From: Neocallimastix lanati (nom. inval.)
Lineage: Eukaryota; Neocallimastigomycota; Neocallimastigomycetes; Neocallimastigales; Neocallimastigaceae
Assembly: GCA_016946835.1 (NCBI GenBank)
Contig: JACVTC010000137.1
Span: 182,001-246,000 of the forward strand
Length of the DNA: 64,000 nucleotides
Direction: 5' to 3'
A program made the position numbers and the translations under genes. Of this stretch, positions 50,572 to 62,555 are shown one piece after another. Every line of letters begins with the position of its first letter. The first letter of the stretch is position 1. The notes under the pieces are model-generated. The model ran no database searches. It saw nothing but the letters and a program-made list of their open reading frames with translations, and was not told the origin of the DNA.

Positions 50572-51366
50572 TTATTTACAAACACAGGAAGAAATGTTGC
50601 TGGATTCACATTGGGCATCAAGCTTAGTTGGTTCTTTACCATTGTTGTTACCTTTGTAGAATTGACAAACATGTCCATTTTTAACTTTAACATTCTTTAA
50701 AGTAGCTGTATCTCCAAAGTTCTTATTAAGACCAGCAAGAGTCTTAACATTATTGGCTGTAACATTAGTCATTACAACTGCACGTTTATTTTGATATCCG
50801 CTCTTACAATTACCACAGGCACGGTAAAGTTTACCAGAATTACTAACTTCAAAGTTAGAAATGTAAACTGTACCAGCGGAATTATGTTGAATAATCTTAT
50901 CACTTCCATTCTTGGCACCTCCTCCTTTAACATAGAATTTAGCATTTTTATTGGAACTCTTTTCTAAAGTTAATGCATCTTCACATACATCTTCCCACCA
51001 TACATTTTCAACTGTACAACCATCACCAATACAATGAACATGTTCTTTTGCATTAGCTCCTAAAATAACATTCTTTAAGGTAGCTCCAGTTTCTAAAATG
51101 AAAACGGCATCTTTTGTACCACCTTCAATCTTACTACAATCACCAAGACCCTTTTGACCACGATCATATCTTACCCATTGATTATTATTTTTCTTAAAAC
51201 CATCGAAAGTTTCACCAGCCTTTACCACAATAGCAGCCTTACCACTAATAGTTTTTTTAGCAGTAGGCCAAGAAGCACGCTTTTCTAAGGAGGAATATTC
51301 TTCGTAAGGAGCAGCAATGGCCAAAGAAGCTATAGCTAAACAAGATAAAATACCAGATAATTTCAT
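50572..51366 (-). CDS. Secreted pectate lyase, PL3-type (copy 3, 264 aa)
   Basis: Intact single-exon copy with the same signal peptide, KR processing site and PL3 domain. It carries Glu52 where the other two have Gln52, L210 as in copy 1, and T220/V262 as in copy 2. Its immediate 3' flank (50,519-50,571) is nearly identical to that of copy 1, which ends at the Ty3 junction, so copy 1 probably derives from a copy-3-like unit. Confidence 0.93.
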   Translation of the reverse strand: MKLSGILSCLAIASLAIAAPYEEYSSLEKRASWPTAKKTISGKAAIVVKAGETFDGFKKNNNQWVRYDRGQKGLGDCSKIEGGTKDAVFILETGATLKNVILGANAKEHVHCIGDGCTVENVWWEDVCEDALTLEKSSNKNAKFYVKGGGAKNGSDKIIQHNSAGTVYISNFEVSNSGKLYRACGNCKSGYQNKRAVVMTNVTANNVKTLAGLNKNFGDTATLKNVKVKNGHVCQFYKGNNNGKEPTKLDAQCESSNISSCVCK

Positions 51367-51422
51367 TTTATTAATTATTTATTAAATTTATTTTTAATTT
51401 GTTTTAAATATCTTTTTAAAAT

Positions 51423-51470
51423 TCCAATTTTTCGTTATAATACAATTATTTATTTAATTGTAATTATAAT
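51423..51470 (-). promoter_or_regulatory. Conserved upstream block of pectate lyase copy 3
   Basis: Counterpart of the block at 45,241-45,290, about 57-105 bp upstream of the ATG. Confidence 0.4.
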
Positions 51471-51479
51471 ATTTTATAT

Positions 51480-52030
51480 TATAATCTTATATTAATTATA
51501 AAAAAAATAAAAAAAAGAAGAAAATCAATCTATATTTATATATTTTTAAATCGCTTCTTCAAATTATTAAAACTTAATAATGAGAAATATAAAATAATAA
51601 TGTATTTTTAAATAATTTTAATCTTAAGTATTGTTATATTAATTATATAGTTTATAATTATTAAAATTTTCCCTAATTTATTTTTTGTTTTAAAAAGTAC
51701 TAATATTATCATTAATTTATTAATCTATATAAAAATTTTTTAATAACAATAATATATATTGAAAATTTTATAGATGAATAATATATAGATTATTAATTAT
51801 TTACTAATATAAAAATGATATTTAAAATAAAATTATTTAATTTGAATAAAAAATTTTAAAAATTATAATTTTGTGTACTATAATAAATATTATCTCTTAG
51901 TTTTATATTTAATTATACATTTTCAAAATTAATATTTTTATATTTATATTAATAACGGTAAAATTAGTTATATAAAATAATTAAAAAAATATTAAAATAT
52001 ATTTATAGCATTTAATTCAAATTAATTTAT

Positions 52031-52072
<42 letters not shown>

Positions 52073-53800
52073 TTATTATAATGCAAAAAATTATTAAATA
52101 AAGTATTCATAGTTTTTGGTAAAATATTTAATTATAAGTATTAATTTTAAATTAAAATGTATATAATAATATTATAATTTATATTAATAATCTATTATTA
52201 AAAATTTTTAATATAAAATAAAATTAAATCACTAAAATACATTAAATTATATTATGTGTAATATTTTACCATATTTATTAAAACTTGGGATATAGTAAAT
52301 TTTTTAAAATACAATGAATAATTATATCTTAGTTATGTACATTTAATTATACATTTTCAAAATTAATATTTTTTACAATAATGATAAAGGTAAAATTTAA
52401 TTATTAAAAAAAAAACTACAAAAAATTAAAAAAACATTAAAATATATTTATAGGTATTTAATATAATAAAATATTAAATTCAGAATTTATTATTACCAAA
52501 GTATTTTTAATTATATATTAAATTATAATAATAATATTAAAAAATTAATATTAATTATCTATTATAAAAAAAATCAATATAAATTAAAATTAAACCACAT
52601 TGTATCATAATATTTTTTCCGTTTAATATTGTATTATATTTTACATTTTTCCTTTTACACTACATCAATTATTCAAATTATAATTTATATAATTGATACT
52701 TAAATATATTTATTTAATATTACAAAATTATTATTTATTTTTTATTTTATATTTTATAATTTAGAATAAAAAGCAATTACAAACATTAATTTTTTTTTCA
52801 ATAATTTTCTTTATTTTCATATAATTTTGTCATTCTCATTATTTATAATTTATTTATTTATTTATTTATTTATTATAACCAACTTTTACTATGATAAGAA
52901 AATTATTTTAATATTTATAATTTTTTAAAAATATTTTCTTTAAATCTTTTTTATTTTAATATTAATTAATAATAGTTTAAAGTATTAAATTTATTATAAA
53001 ATTATGTTTCTTTCATTTGAAAAATAAATTATTATTTTGAATAATCTAATTAGACTATATACTAAGTTATTTATATGATATGAAACATTTTATTATTTTA
53101 AAATTATTTGAATATAAATTATTAAAAAAAAATTTTATAAATAATTAAAGAAATAATATAAATTATTAATATTTATATTAATTTTTATACTTTAACATTT
53201 GATAATGTACAGAATACTACTAATTAATATGAATAAAATAACAAAAATATTCTAATCAACAATATATTATTTTATTTAATTTTATCGTTTTATTTTTTTT
53301 TTTCTTTTTTTTTTTTTTACAATATTATGTAAATAAAAAAAAAGACAAAATAGATATAATATTTAAAAATTTCGGAAAAAAAAATAAAAATATCAAATAA
53401 AAATTAATTTACCATAAACTTTTTTCGTTTTTTTTTTTTTCTAATAAATTAAAGTGTTAATAATTGCGGTTTAATAATTTCAGGAAATTTTAATATTAAA
53501 AAAATGGAATTTTTAATTAATAATTGAGTCTATTGGTAATTAAAAATTAATATTAATATTAAAATTAAAACTTTTATATTTTTAAATATTAATTTAATAT
53601 ACTTTAATTTTTTTTTTTAAAAAAAAAAAAAAAAAATTAAACTATTTTATTATTTTATTATATATATATTAAAACTTTTTGTTTGAATAAAATGTAAATT
53701 TGTTGTATATATATTACTATAATATATATTCTAATTTTAAAATACTATAATATTAAAAAAAATTAATAATAAAATATAAATGATATTAAATTTATAAAAA
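51480..53800. other. Intergenic AT-rich DNA
   Basis: No gene seen. There is an AAT array at about 52,027-52,073 and A/T tracts near 53,300-53,630. Confidence 0.6.
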
Positions 53801-53807
53801 TGATTTG

Positions 53808-53845
53808 AAATATTATAGCTTATTTTCAAATAAGCTATAATATTT
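53808..53845. terminator. Perfect 18-bp hairpin 3' of CE8 gene
   Basis: Arms 53,808-53,825 (AAATATTATAGCTTATTT) and 53,828-53,845 are perfect reverse complements with a two-base centre. It lies 44 bp beyond the stop of the minus-strand pectin methylesterase and has no counterpart after the plus-strand copy. It could be a 3'-end signal, but eukaryotic ends do not need such a hairpin, so a transposon footprint is equally possible. Confidence 0.35.
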
Positions 53846-53888
53846 GAAAATATATTTAAAAGTTTTCCAAATGGTTAGAATTTATATT

Positions 53889-55172
53889 TTATTTAAAATA
53901 AACACTATTAGTAGCGTAAGAAATATCTCCACCAAGGAAACTTTTAATAGATGGAGCACTACTAAATTTCGTAGCATAGGAAACACGACCAGAGGTAGAA
54001 TATTTATTACCATAACATTTGTATTCACCAACTTTTGAAGTATTCTTGTAGTTTTCATAACCAGAGAATGTAACCCATCCTTGTTTGTTTAATTGGGATC
54101 CCGGAAGTTCAGTATTATTAAAAATAACATAACAATTCTTTTTCCATAAACGTCCTAAATAGTAACTTACACCACTATCAACTTGAACCTTGGAATTAGA
54201 AATGAGGAATCCTCCTTCCTTAAAATTACTATCTTCATTACCCTTTTTTTATTTTAAATTTTATAATTAATAAAATAATACAATTCCATATATATTAATA
54301 TAGATATATATTAATATAGATATAATTTTAAAAAAGATAATTATTTAATAATTATTTAATTGTTTAATAATTTTTTATTTTTTTTTAAAAAAAAAAATAA
54401 ATATTTATATGTATATATGTATATATATAAATAAATAAAGATATGTAAATATATTACACTAGCAGTGATATAGGCAACTTTACTTCCTTTGTTAACAATA
54501 TGAAGAATACATCCATCAAAGGCAGCACGTCCAAATCCCCAAATAAAGTCTGTTACTCCACGAATATAACATTTCTTAAAGTAATGAGTTCCATGATATG
54601 AAAGTAAAGTATCTTGGTAACTTAAAAAGTTACAATTTTGGAAAAAGTGTTTATTACCATAAGAATATAAAGCTGGAGCTTGAGCATTAGTACCTGGGAA
54701 TGGTGCTGTATTTTCAAAAGTAACATCGAAGGCCTTAAAATAATCAGCTTGAACTCTTACGGTAGCACATTCAGAACTACTACCCGTTTTAGCATGATTT
54801 AAGTTATTAGTAATGACAACTTTATCTTTATTTTGACCAATTAAAGTTACATAATTTTTCTTAATAGTAACTTGTTCCTTATAAGTACCATTCTTAATAT
54901 AAATTACTCTTTCAGAATTAGCAGATGACGATAAAGCATTTACAGCTGCTTGAATCTATATAAAGAAAATAAATATAAATAAAATTATTATTACTTTATT
55001 AATATATATTTTTTCTTATTAATTAATAATAAATATTAATATTTACAGTCTTGTATTTTCCGGAACCATCTTTAGCAACAATAAGAGCATTTTTTGGAAG
55101 TTTACTTTGATCAAAAGCAAAAGTAATTTGAATTATCAGTAATAAAATTATCGATTTAATAATATATCTCAT
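53889..55172 (-). CDS. Secreted pectin methylesterase, CE8 (three exons, 325 aa)
   Basis: The enzyme removes methyl esters from pectin outside the cell, making substrate for the neighbouring pectate lyases. Exons (minus strand): 55,172-55,047, 54,955-54,458 and 54,242-53,889. Introns of 91 and 215 nt have GT..AG ends and fall between codons. Signal peptide about 1-19 (start MRYIIKSIILLLIIQITFA). CE8 landmarks: NGTYKEQ (from 64), QAPALY (134-139), QDTLL with D157, DFIWG with D178 and LGRLW with R239; D157, D178 and R239 correspond to the family's catalytic residues. The usual motifs are DFIFG and LGRPW, so this copy has Trp and Leu substitutions that the plus-strand copy shares. No dockerin seen. 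Start chosen because it begins the signal peptide. Confidence 0.93.
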
Positions 55173-55184
55173 TTTTATTTTTCT

Positions 55185-56079
55185 TTTTTTTTTTATTAAT
55201 TTAATGATAAAACTTTATAAATTTTTTAACTTTTATTTTTTTATTGTAAAATTATATTGATGAAAAATTTTAATTTTACAAAATAATTATGAATTTAAAC
55301 TTATTTATATACTTTTTTTATTTAATAATTTTATATCCTAATTTAAAAAAAAAAAAAAATCTTAATTATTGAATTGAATAGTAACCAAGAAAAATTAATA
55401 AATCAATTCAAAAAAATTAAATATTTATTAATATTATGATAAATTATTTAATATAACTACTCTTTTAATTATTGACCTTTTAATATTTAATAAATTCAAT
55501 AATGAAATAAAAATAAAATTTATATTAAAAATAATAAAATTTATTTCAAGAAAATACAAATCTTATTTAATAATGATTTTAATTAATGTACTAATAATAA
55601 TACTATTTCTAATATATTGTTTATTTTGTATTCCATTAATAATTTAAATATATATTAGTAATATTTTATATATTTATAAAAAGATTTATTAATGGAGAAT
55701 ATTTTGAACTTTACATATTATAAAAAATCATTATAATACTATGGTATTGTGCATATTTAAAAAAAACAAAAATATTAAATAATAAATACTTTTGTTGCTT
55801 AAATGATTAAAAGGTCTATTATTAATTATTAAAGATTTCCCTTTGTATAATATGAAATACAATACAATCTTAAAAATTAATAATTATTTAATAAAATAAT
55901 ATGCTATAAAATATAATAATAACATATTAATATTATCATTAATAAAATATAAAAATTGTTTTCATTTTGTATTTTATATTTACAAATTTTTAAATAATAA
56001 AATTAAATACTAAATAATAATATAGAGATATGTCAAATTTAAAAAATTCTTTAAATAAAAAAAAAAAAAAAAAAACTAA

Positions 56080-56134
<55 letters not shown>

Positions 56135-56755
56135 GAATATTAATATAATTTACTATATATACTTGAATAAATTTTTTTTTATATTTAAATAAAAAAAATT
56201 TTATTCAATACTCATAATTATGGAGTACACTTTATTTATAATTAGATCACAATTTTTATTAATAAATTTATTATTAATACAATTACCATTAAGAAATTAA
56301 AATTTATATTAAAATTTTTTTTGGGGATTTGATTATAATTTAAAATTTATTATATTATTTTTATATTTAAATCTAAATAATTTTTTAACATTAAGAGATT
56401 ACTTTTATTTATTTAATTAAATATAAGATTACTATTTCTATATAATTGTTTTTATCTATACAAAATCTTATATACATTACTTTTATATCTTAAAATCATT
56501 TTTGATTTTATCTATTTATATATAAAATTTATATATTTTAATTTTTACCTACTCAAGATTGAAATAATAAACTTAAAAAAATAAATATCAAGAATTTGTT
56601 TTAACGTATAAACTTTTCGTTTTTTAATTCTTGTAATACAATAAATTAATATTAATTTTGAATAATAATTATTTTTATTGATTTTTATATTTTTTGGAAG
56701 TATTATTAATATTAAAATTGAAATATTATAATTAATAAAAATTTTAATCTCATAA
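55185..56755. other. Intergenic AT-rich DNA
   Basis: No gene. A TAA array lies at 56,082-56,134. An apparent minus-strand frame at 56,545-56,829 only reads through the lyase relic in a wrong frame. Confidence 0.6.
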
Positions 56756-56758
56756 GAT

Positions 56759-56840
56759 TTATTTACAAATACAAGAAAAAATGTTACCAGATTCACATTA
56801 AGTTCCAAGTTTACCTGGTTCTTTACCATTATTGTTTCTT
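56759..56840 (-). pseudogene. 3' relic of a pectate lyase
   Basis: The minus strand reads NNGKEPGKLGT, stop, CESGNIFSCICK, stop. This aligns to the last 26 residues of the intact lyases (NNGKEPTKLDAQCESSNISS and CICK), with Gln changed to a stop. Upstream homology ends abruptly. Part of the left arm of the inverted duplication. Confidence 0.85.
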
Positions 56841-56849
56841 GATTTTAAT

Positions 56850-57146
56850 TTTTATAATATAATTAAATTTTTTATTTTAATTCATACTAATTATAGATAA
56901 TAAAAAAGGAAAAAAAATATTTCAATATTTACAATTAAAATATTTTTTTTTTTAAATCATTATTATTTAATATTTAAATGAGAAATATTAGATTATTAAT
57001 TAAATATATAAATAAAAAATTGTATTTATATTATTATATTTATAAATAATTTTTTTAAATATTCTAATAAAGTTTTATATTAAATAATTTGAATAATATA
57101 AAAAAATATTTTAGTGTTGGGAACCTATTTAAATTTTAACTAGTAC

Positions 57147-57183
<37 letters not shown>

Positions 57184-57716
57184 AAAATAAAAATAAAAAA
57201 TTAAAAATATTCAAATTTTATTAATAAATTATTATATTTAATTTTATCTATTTCTATTATTATTATACTAATATTTATTAAGAAAATAAATTAATAAAAC
57301 AAAATAGATAAATATGTTTAAATTTTTCAGAAATAGATTAAAAATAATAAATAAAAATAATTTACCAAGAAACTTTTTTATTTATTAATAAAATCATAAT
57401 TATTGCCGTTATTACTTTCAGAAAATTATAATATTAAAAAATAAATTTATAAATTATTAATTGAATATTATTGGTATTTATAAAAAAAAAAAAATATTAG
57501 TTTAAAATTATTTTTTTAAAATTTCAATTTATTTTTTTAAAATTTCAAATATTAATTATAGCATTTTTAATAAAATTAATTAGATTTAGTTTTAAACTTA
57601 ATATGAAAACCTATGTTTTTGAATTTATTAATTTAATTAGATAACAATTTTAATAAATATTAAAAAAAAAAAAAATAAAGTACCATTTCATGGTAACATA
57701 TTATAAAACTATATTA

Positions 57717-57748
<32 letters not shown>

Positions 57749-58468
57749 ATAATTTTATAATATTAATTTAATATATGAAAATTATAATTTTTAAATTATA
57801 ATAATTATTTTATTAATATTAAAAAATTTTATTTATTAAATTATTAATATTTATAAATATCTATTTATATTATATCTGAATATTTAATAAAAAAATTATT
57901 TATGAAAATTATATTAATTAATTACATGCGTTTTAATATTATTAAAATATAATAAATATTTTAATTATCTAAATGATATTTTTTATATTAGAAATATAAT
58001 AATAAATTAGTATTATGCTCTAATATTATAAAATAAATAATGTATTTTATTTATAAAATAAAAATACATCAAGTAATTATTTTAACACTAATAATATGCA
58101 AAAAGGAATTATTTAATTAATACTAATAATAAAGTTTATATATATTACATTTGACAATAAAAAAAAAATTTTTTTTAAAAAATAAATTAAAATAAAATAT
58201 AATTTATAAATTTATAAATTTAAAACAAAAAAAATTTTTTTCAATGGTAAATATTAATAATAAAATTTATTCAATAAATTTTTAATAACAATAAAAATTT
58301 ATGTTATTAACAATACTATTCACAAATTTAAAAACAATATTATTTAGGAAAAAAAATTATAAAATATTATATGGAAAAAATAAATTTTAAATTTCATAAT
58401 TAATAACTTTTAATAGCTTTTATATTTATTTCCATATATAAAAATATTGAATTATTATTATTATTATA

Positions 58469-58504
<36 letters not shown>

Positions 58505-58650
58505 ATTATTATTATTATTATTATTATTATTATAATTATTATTATTATTATTATTATTATAAAAAACCTTAACACAAAGTTTATCATAATATTTAAAATC
58601 ATAAAAATAATTATTATAATAATAATGAAATTATCTTTTTTTTTTTTATG
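56850..58650. other. Intergenic AT-rich DNA at centre of inverted duplication
   Basis: No gene. A/T tracts, and an ATT-type array at 58,446-58,560 whose minus-strand frame encodes only poly-Ile and is not a gene. Confidence 0.6.
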
Positions 58651-58814
58651 TATGCTAATCATGGACTAACAACCATGATAGATCCAGGTCAAAACTGATA
58701 TTATCTATTATAGAATATCAATGGTGAAAAAGTCATTGATACTCATCTAGAATAGTGTTTAAATTTAAATAAAATAGGTTTTTCTTAGCTTATTTCTGAA
58801 AAAAAATATTAATA

Positions 58815-59470
58815 GTTAGAAAAAAGTCTCTCTTGGCTTTCTTTTAAATGAAAAAAGTATTTCTTGGCTTTCCTCGGAAATAAAAAAAAAAACTATTAAT
58901 AGTAAGGCTAATATTGTAGTAAAGACTGGTTAAATTTATTATGGTTTAAAAAAAATAATAATCAATAGATAATATTTTATTATAATTAAAGAAGTCTTGG
59001 TGATTATGCTAAAATTGAAGGTGATATAATAGATGCTGTCTTCATTTTAGAATCAGTTGCCATTTTAAAAAAAAATGACATTTTTGGTATTAAATGCAAA
59101 AGAAAAATTAAAAGAGGAAATACTAAGAATGGAAGTAATATAATTATTCAACCTAATTCAGCTAGTACTGTTAACATTTCTAACTTTGAAGTTAGTAATG
59201 CTGTTAAACTTTACCTTGTCTATAGTTATTATAAGAGTAGATATTAAAATAAACGTGCAGTCATAACTAATTTTATTGCCATTAATGTTTAAGACTTTTG
59301 CTGACATTAATATGAATTATGGAGTTTCAGCTATTTTAAAGAAAATTAAAGTTAAAAATAAACATGTTTGTCAATTTTACAAAGGTAATAATAATATTAA
59401 AGAACTAAGTAAACTTGAATATCAATATGAATTTAGTATTTTTTTTTTTTTTTCAAATGTTTGGAAATAA
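58815..59470 (+). pseudogene. Pectate lyase pseudogene (plus strand)
   Basis: Homology to the PL3 lyases runs from the processing site to the end: LEKSLSWLS (LEKRASWPT in the intact copies), SKANIVVKTG, SLGDYAKIEGD, DAVFILESVAILK, then a deletion of about 45 residues that removes the HCIGDGC..VCED region, then KNGSNIIIQPNSASTVNISN and FEVSNAV, YQNKRAV-like NKRAVI, and a disturbed end KELSKLEYQYEF. Several stops occur (for example after KTG). The segment around SWLS appears two to three times in tandem near 58,770-58,880. Loss of the catalytic block makes it non-functional. Confidence 0.88.
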
Positions 59471-59479
59471 AATTACACA

Positions 59480-60344
59480 ATAAACTTTGAAATTTTTGAT
59501 TGAGAAACCAATTAAATTTTATATATAACAAATAAATTAAAAAAAAAATAAAAAATTTGTTTCATAATTATAAATATTATTATAATAGTATTAAATTTTA
59601 TTAATAATAAAAATAAAAGTGAAATAAAAAGTGAAATAAAAATAATTCAAAAAACAATATAGAATTATTTTTAATTTTAAAATTATTAAAATATATTTTA
59701 ATAATAAATTATATAATAAATATTTTATTAAATTTATTCAAATTAAATTAAGTTGTTTTTATTTAACTAATTATTAATAATTTTTTTTTTTGTTAAATAT
59801 AAATGTATTAATTATTGATCAAACTTTTATGATAAAAATCTATGTTATATTTATAAATTCTTATTTATTAATAAGAAATATAATATTATTTTTTAAGGAA
59901 AAATTTTTTTATTAAATCTTATTTTATAATAAATTTTTATTAAACTTTATTATATATAAATATTATTTGTCTCATTTAAAATTTAATATAAAAAATTAAA
60001 ATTTTATATATAGCTTTAACATATATTAAATATATTTTTAGTTAATTTGAACAATAAATATTTTTAGATATATACAAATGTTAAAAAATTTAAAATATAA
60101 ATATTTTTAGATATGTAAAACGTTAAAAATACTTTATTTATAACTGTTTATTTGATTTATTATATTAAAATTTCTATATAATTTATTAAACTAAAATTGT
60201 CCTATATAATTTATATTATTCCATTTTGTAAATACATTTACCTACATTATTATTTAAGTTATTCTTTTGAAAATATATGCCACATTTCTATTTTTTACAT
60301 TGTAGCACATTTATATGTATATTACAATCTAAATTATTCTAAAT
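59480..60344. other. Intergenic AT-rich DNA
   Basis: No gene or repeat family recognised. Confidence 0.6.
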
Positions 60345-61007
60345 TATGATTATACTCTTTTTTTTTTTTTATTTCTGGAGTTCTGGAGTGTACCGCTCTT
60401 GGTTTCATTCTCCCCTCCCTCAGAGGCAGTAGATTGAAGTAGTCACACTTTGATATATAGGCAGATACTGTACTTTCTGGACAGCCTTAATGAATGTTCA
60501 TTATTGGGGCTCTGGCATACATATTATTGCTGAGGATTTTTCTTTTGCGCTTTTTCACAAAGAGCTCCTCTAGTTCCTAACTTCCCTTTGAAACGGGGTT
60601 GGTATAACCTAACCCATGGATATATAGCTTACTTAGTAATTGCACAAACGTTAGAAAGATTGCAATTTAGTAGAATATACCTACATCACTAATAGAATAT
60701 ATATATATATATTTACATGGATACATGAAATCGTGTATCCAAATAATATATTAAATTACAGTACTAACGCAAACCCTCTCAGGCCCACAGTTCAGTATCT
60801 TTTCTACATTACTATATGGAGATTTAGAATAATAATATATATAAGAGGATATATTTTCATGTAACTCTAACCATCATATTACGGAAAAACCTCTTGTGAG
60901 GAAAACCTGGAAAATGGTCATAGGGCAGGATCGAGCCATGAGCCTTATGTACCCTAACCTACGGACTAACAACCAGGATTGAAAATGGTTCGATTATAAT
61001 TATACTC
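60345..61007 (-). mobile_element. SINE-like retroposed element with poly(A) and TSD
   Basis: A sharply bounded block with higher G+C than its surroundings. On the minus strand it starts near 60,994 (AACCATTTTCAATCCTGGTT), carries pol III promoter-like words TAGTCCGTAGG (A box, 60,968-60,958) and GGCTCGATCC (B box, 60,937-60,928), and ends in an A tract (T run 60,358-60,371 on the plus strand). Flanks carry a 13-bp direct repeat with one mismatch (60,345-60,357 TATGATTATACTC; 60,995-61,007 TATAATTATACTC). Length about 640 bp. The A-B distance (20 nt) is short for a tRNA. A truncated LINE is the alternative: one frame is fairly open but I recognise no domain. A fragment of its head (GGACTAACAACCA) recurs at 58,664. 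Confidence 0.6.
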
Positions 61008-61109
61008 AAAGTTATAATTAACATTTAAATTGTAAATTTATTAATTTTTTATAAACATATTAAACCTTATATTAATTATTAAATTTATTTATATTTGTTG
61101 GAAATAAAG

Positions 61110-61350
61110 TGTTCCTTTTAATTTTTTTTATAAATTTTATTTTTTTTATAAATATTTCATTTCATTAATTTTTTTTTATGAATTTTATTTTTTTTATAAA
61201 TATTTCATTTCATTAATTTTTTTTTATGAATTTTATTTTTTTTTTTAAATATTTCATTTCATTAATTTTTTTTTATGAATTTTATTTTTTTTATAAATAT
61301 TTCATTTCATTAATTTTTTTTTATGAATTTTATTTTTTTTTTTATAATAT
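61110..61350. repeat. Minisatellite, about 52-bp unit, 4-5 copies
   Basis: Units read ATAAATATTTCATTTCATTA then a T run and ATGAATTTTATTTTTT. Part of the right-arm spacer of the inverted duplication. Confidence 0.92.
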
Positions 61351-61359
61351 ATTTCATTT

Positions 61360-62052
61360 TATAAATTATCTAAAGTATTTATTAAAATTAATTTGATGAA
61401 ATACTAAAAATAAAAATTAATTTAATTATTATATAATTATTATATTATAACCTTCGGTATAATTAAATTATATTTTTTTATTTTTTATTTTTTTGTTTTT
61501 TTATTTTCATAATATTTATTAATGGTAATAATTAAATTATAATAAAGCCCATTTAAAATAAAAATAATTGTTTAAAATGTAATATTTTAAAGTATCTTTA
61601 TAAAATGTATTATTATTATTTCAGAAATACTTAAATTTTTAATTCCAATTTTTATATAAATTTTCATTTAATAAGCAAAATGATATTTAAAAATAAAAAA
61701 AAAAAAAGGTTTATAATATTATAATATATAAATATAAATGTATAGAATGCCTATAATAATTATAAGTAATGATAGCATTCATATAAAAAAATTATAATTT
61801 CTCAGATTAAATATTTAATTTTAGGTATTAATTAGGTTTGAATTTTAAAAAAATTTTTTTTTTTTTGTATATTTTGATAAAATTATTATTTTAATAAATA
61901 ATGATTAAATTATATAAATAGTATATATTATAAAAAAGAATTTTGATAATTAAAACGATCTAATTTATTTAATTTTTTTATTTTTATAATTTATAATATA
62001 ATTAAATATAAATTTAACTTTATTTGATAATATTTTTAAAAATGAATAAAAT

Positions 62053-62088
<36 letters not shown>

Positions 62089-62555
62089 TACTATTTAAAT
62101 TAGTATATAATAATAATTTTTTTTTTTAAAATAAATTTCATAATTGGACTGATTTAATATCTATTTTAATTAAAGGTGTCACAACCATTATAAAAATAGA
62201 AATAAAATTAATGAATTTTATTTTTAATATAATTTTTTTTAACATTCTTATTAATTATATATTAAATATTGCATAATTAAAAAAAAAAAAAAAAAAGAAA
62301 AAAATTATATAATTTTAAACTTTTTATATGTATATTTTTTAAATTTTTTTTTTTAAACTTTAAAAAATATATAATAAAAAGGTATTATAAAATGTATATA
62401 AATTAAACCATTTTCTCTTTATTCAAATTATTAAGAACTTCTAATTTTTAAAAGTAAAATCAAAATAATAAAATTAGGTCTTTAAAATTAAACAAATAAA
62501 AAATCATATATCATAATTATATAATTCTAAATCAAAAAAAAAAAAAAAATTTAGA
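61360..62555. other. Intergenic AT-rich DNA upstream of CE8
   Basis: No gene. Long A runs at 62,055-62,085 and 62,280-62,297. The ATG of the CE8 gene follows an A-tract and TTTAGA. Confidence 0.6.

Noticed and set aside
58426-58662. Poly-Ile frame
   Set aside because: Translation of an ATT/ATA microsatellite.
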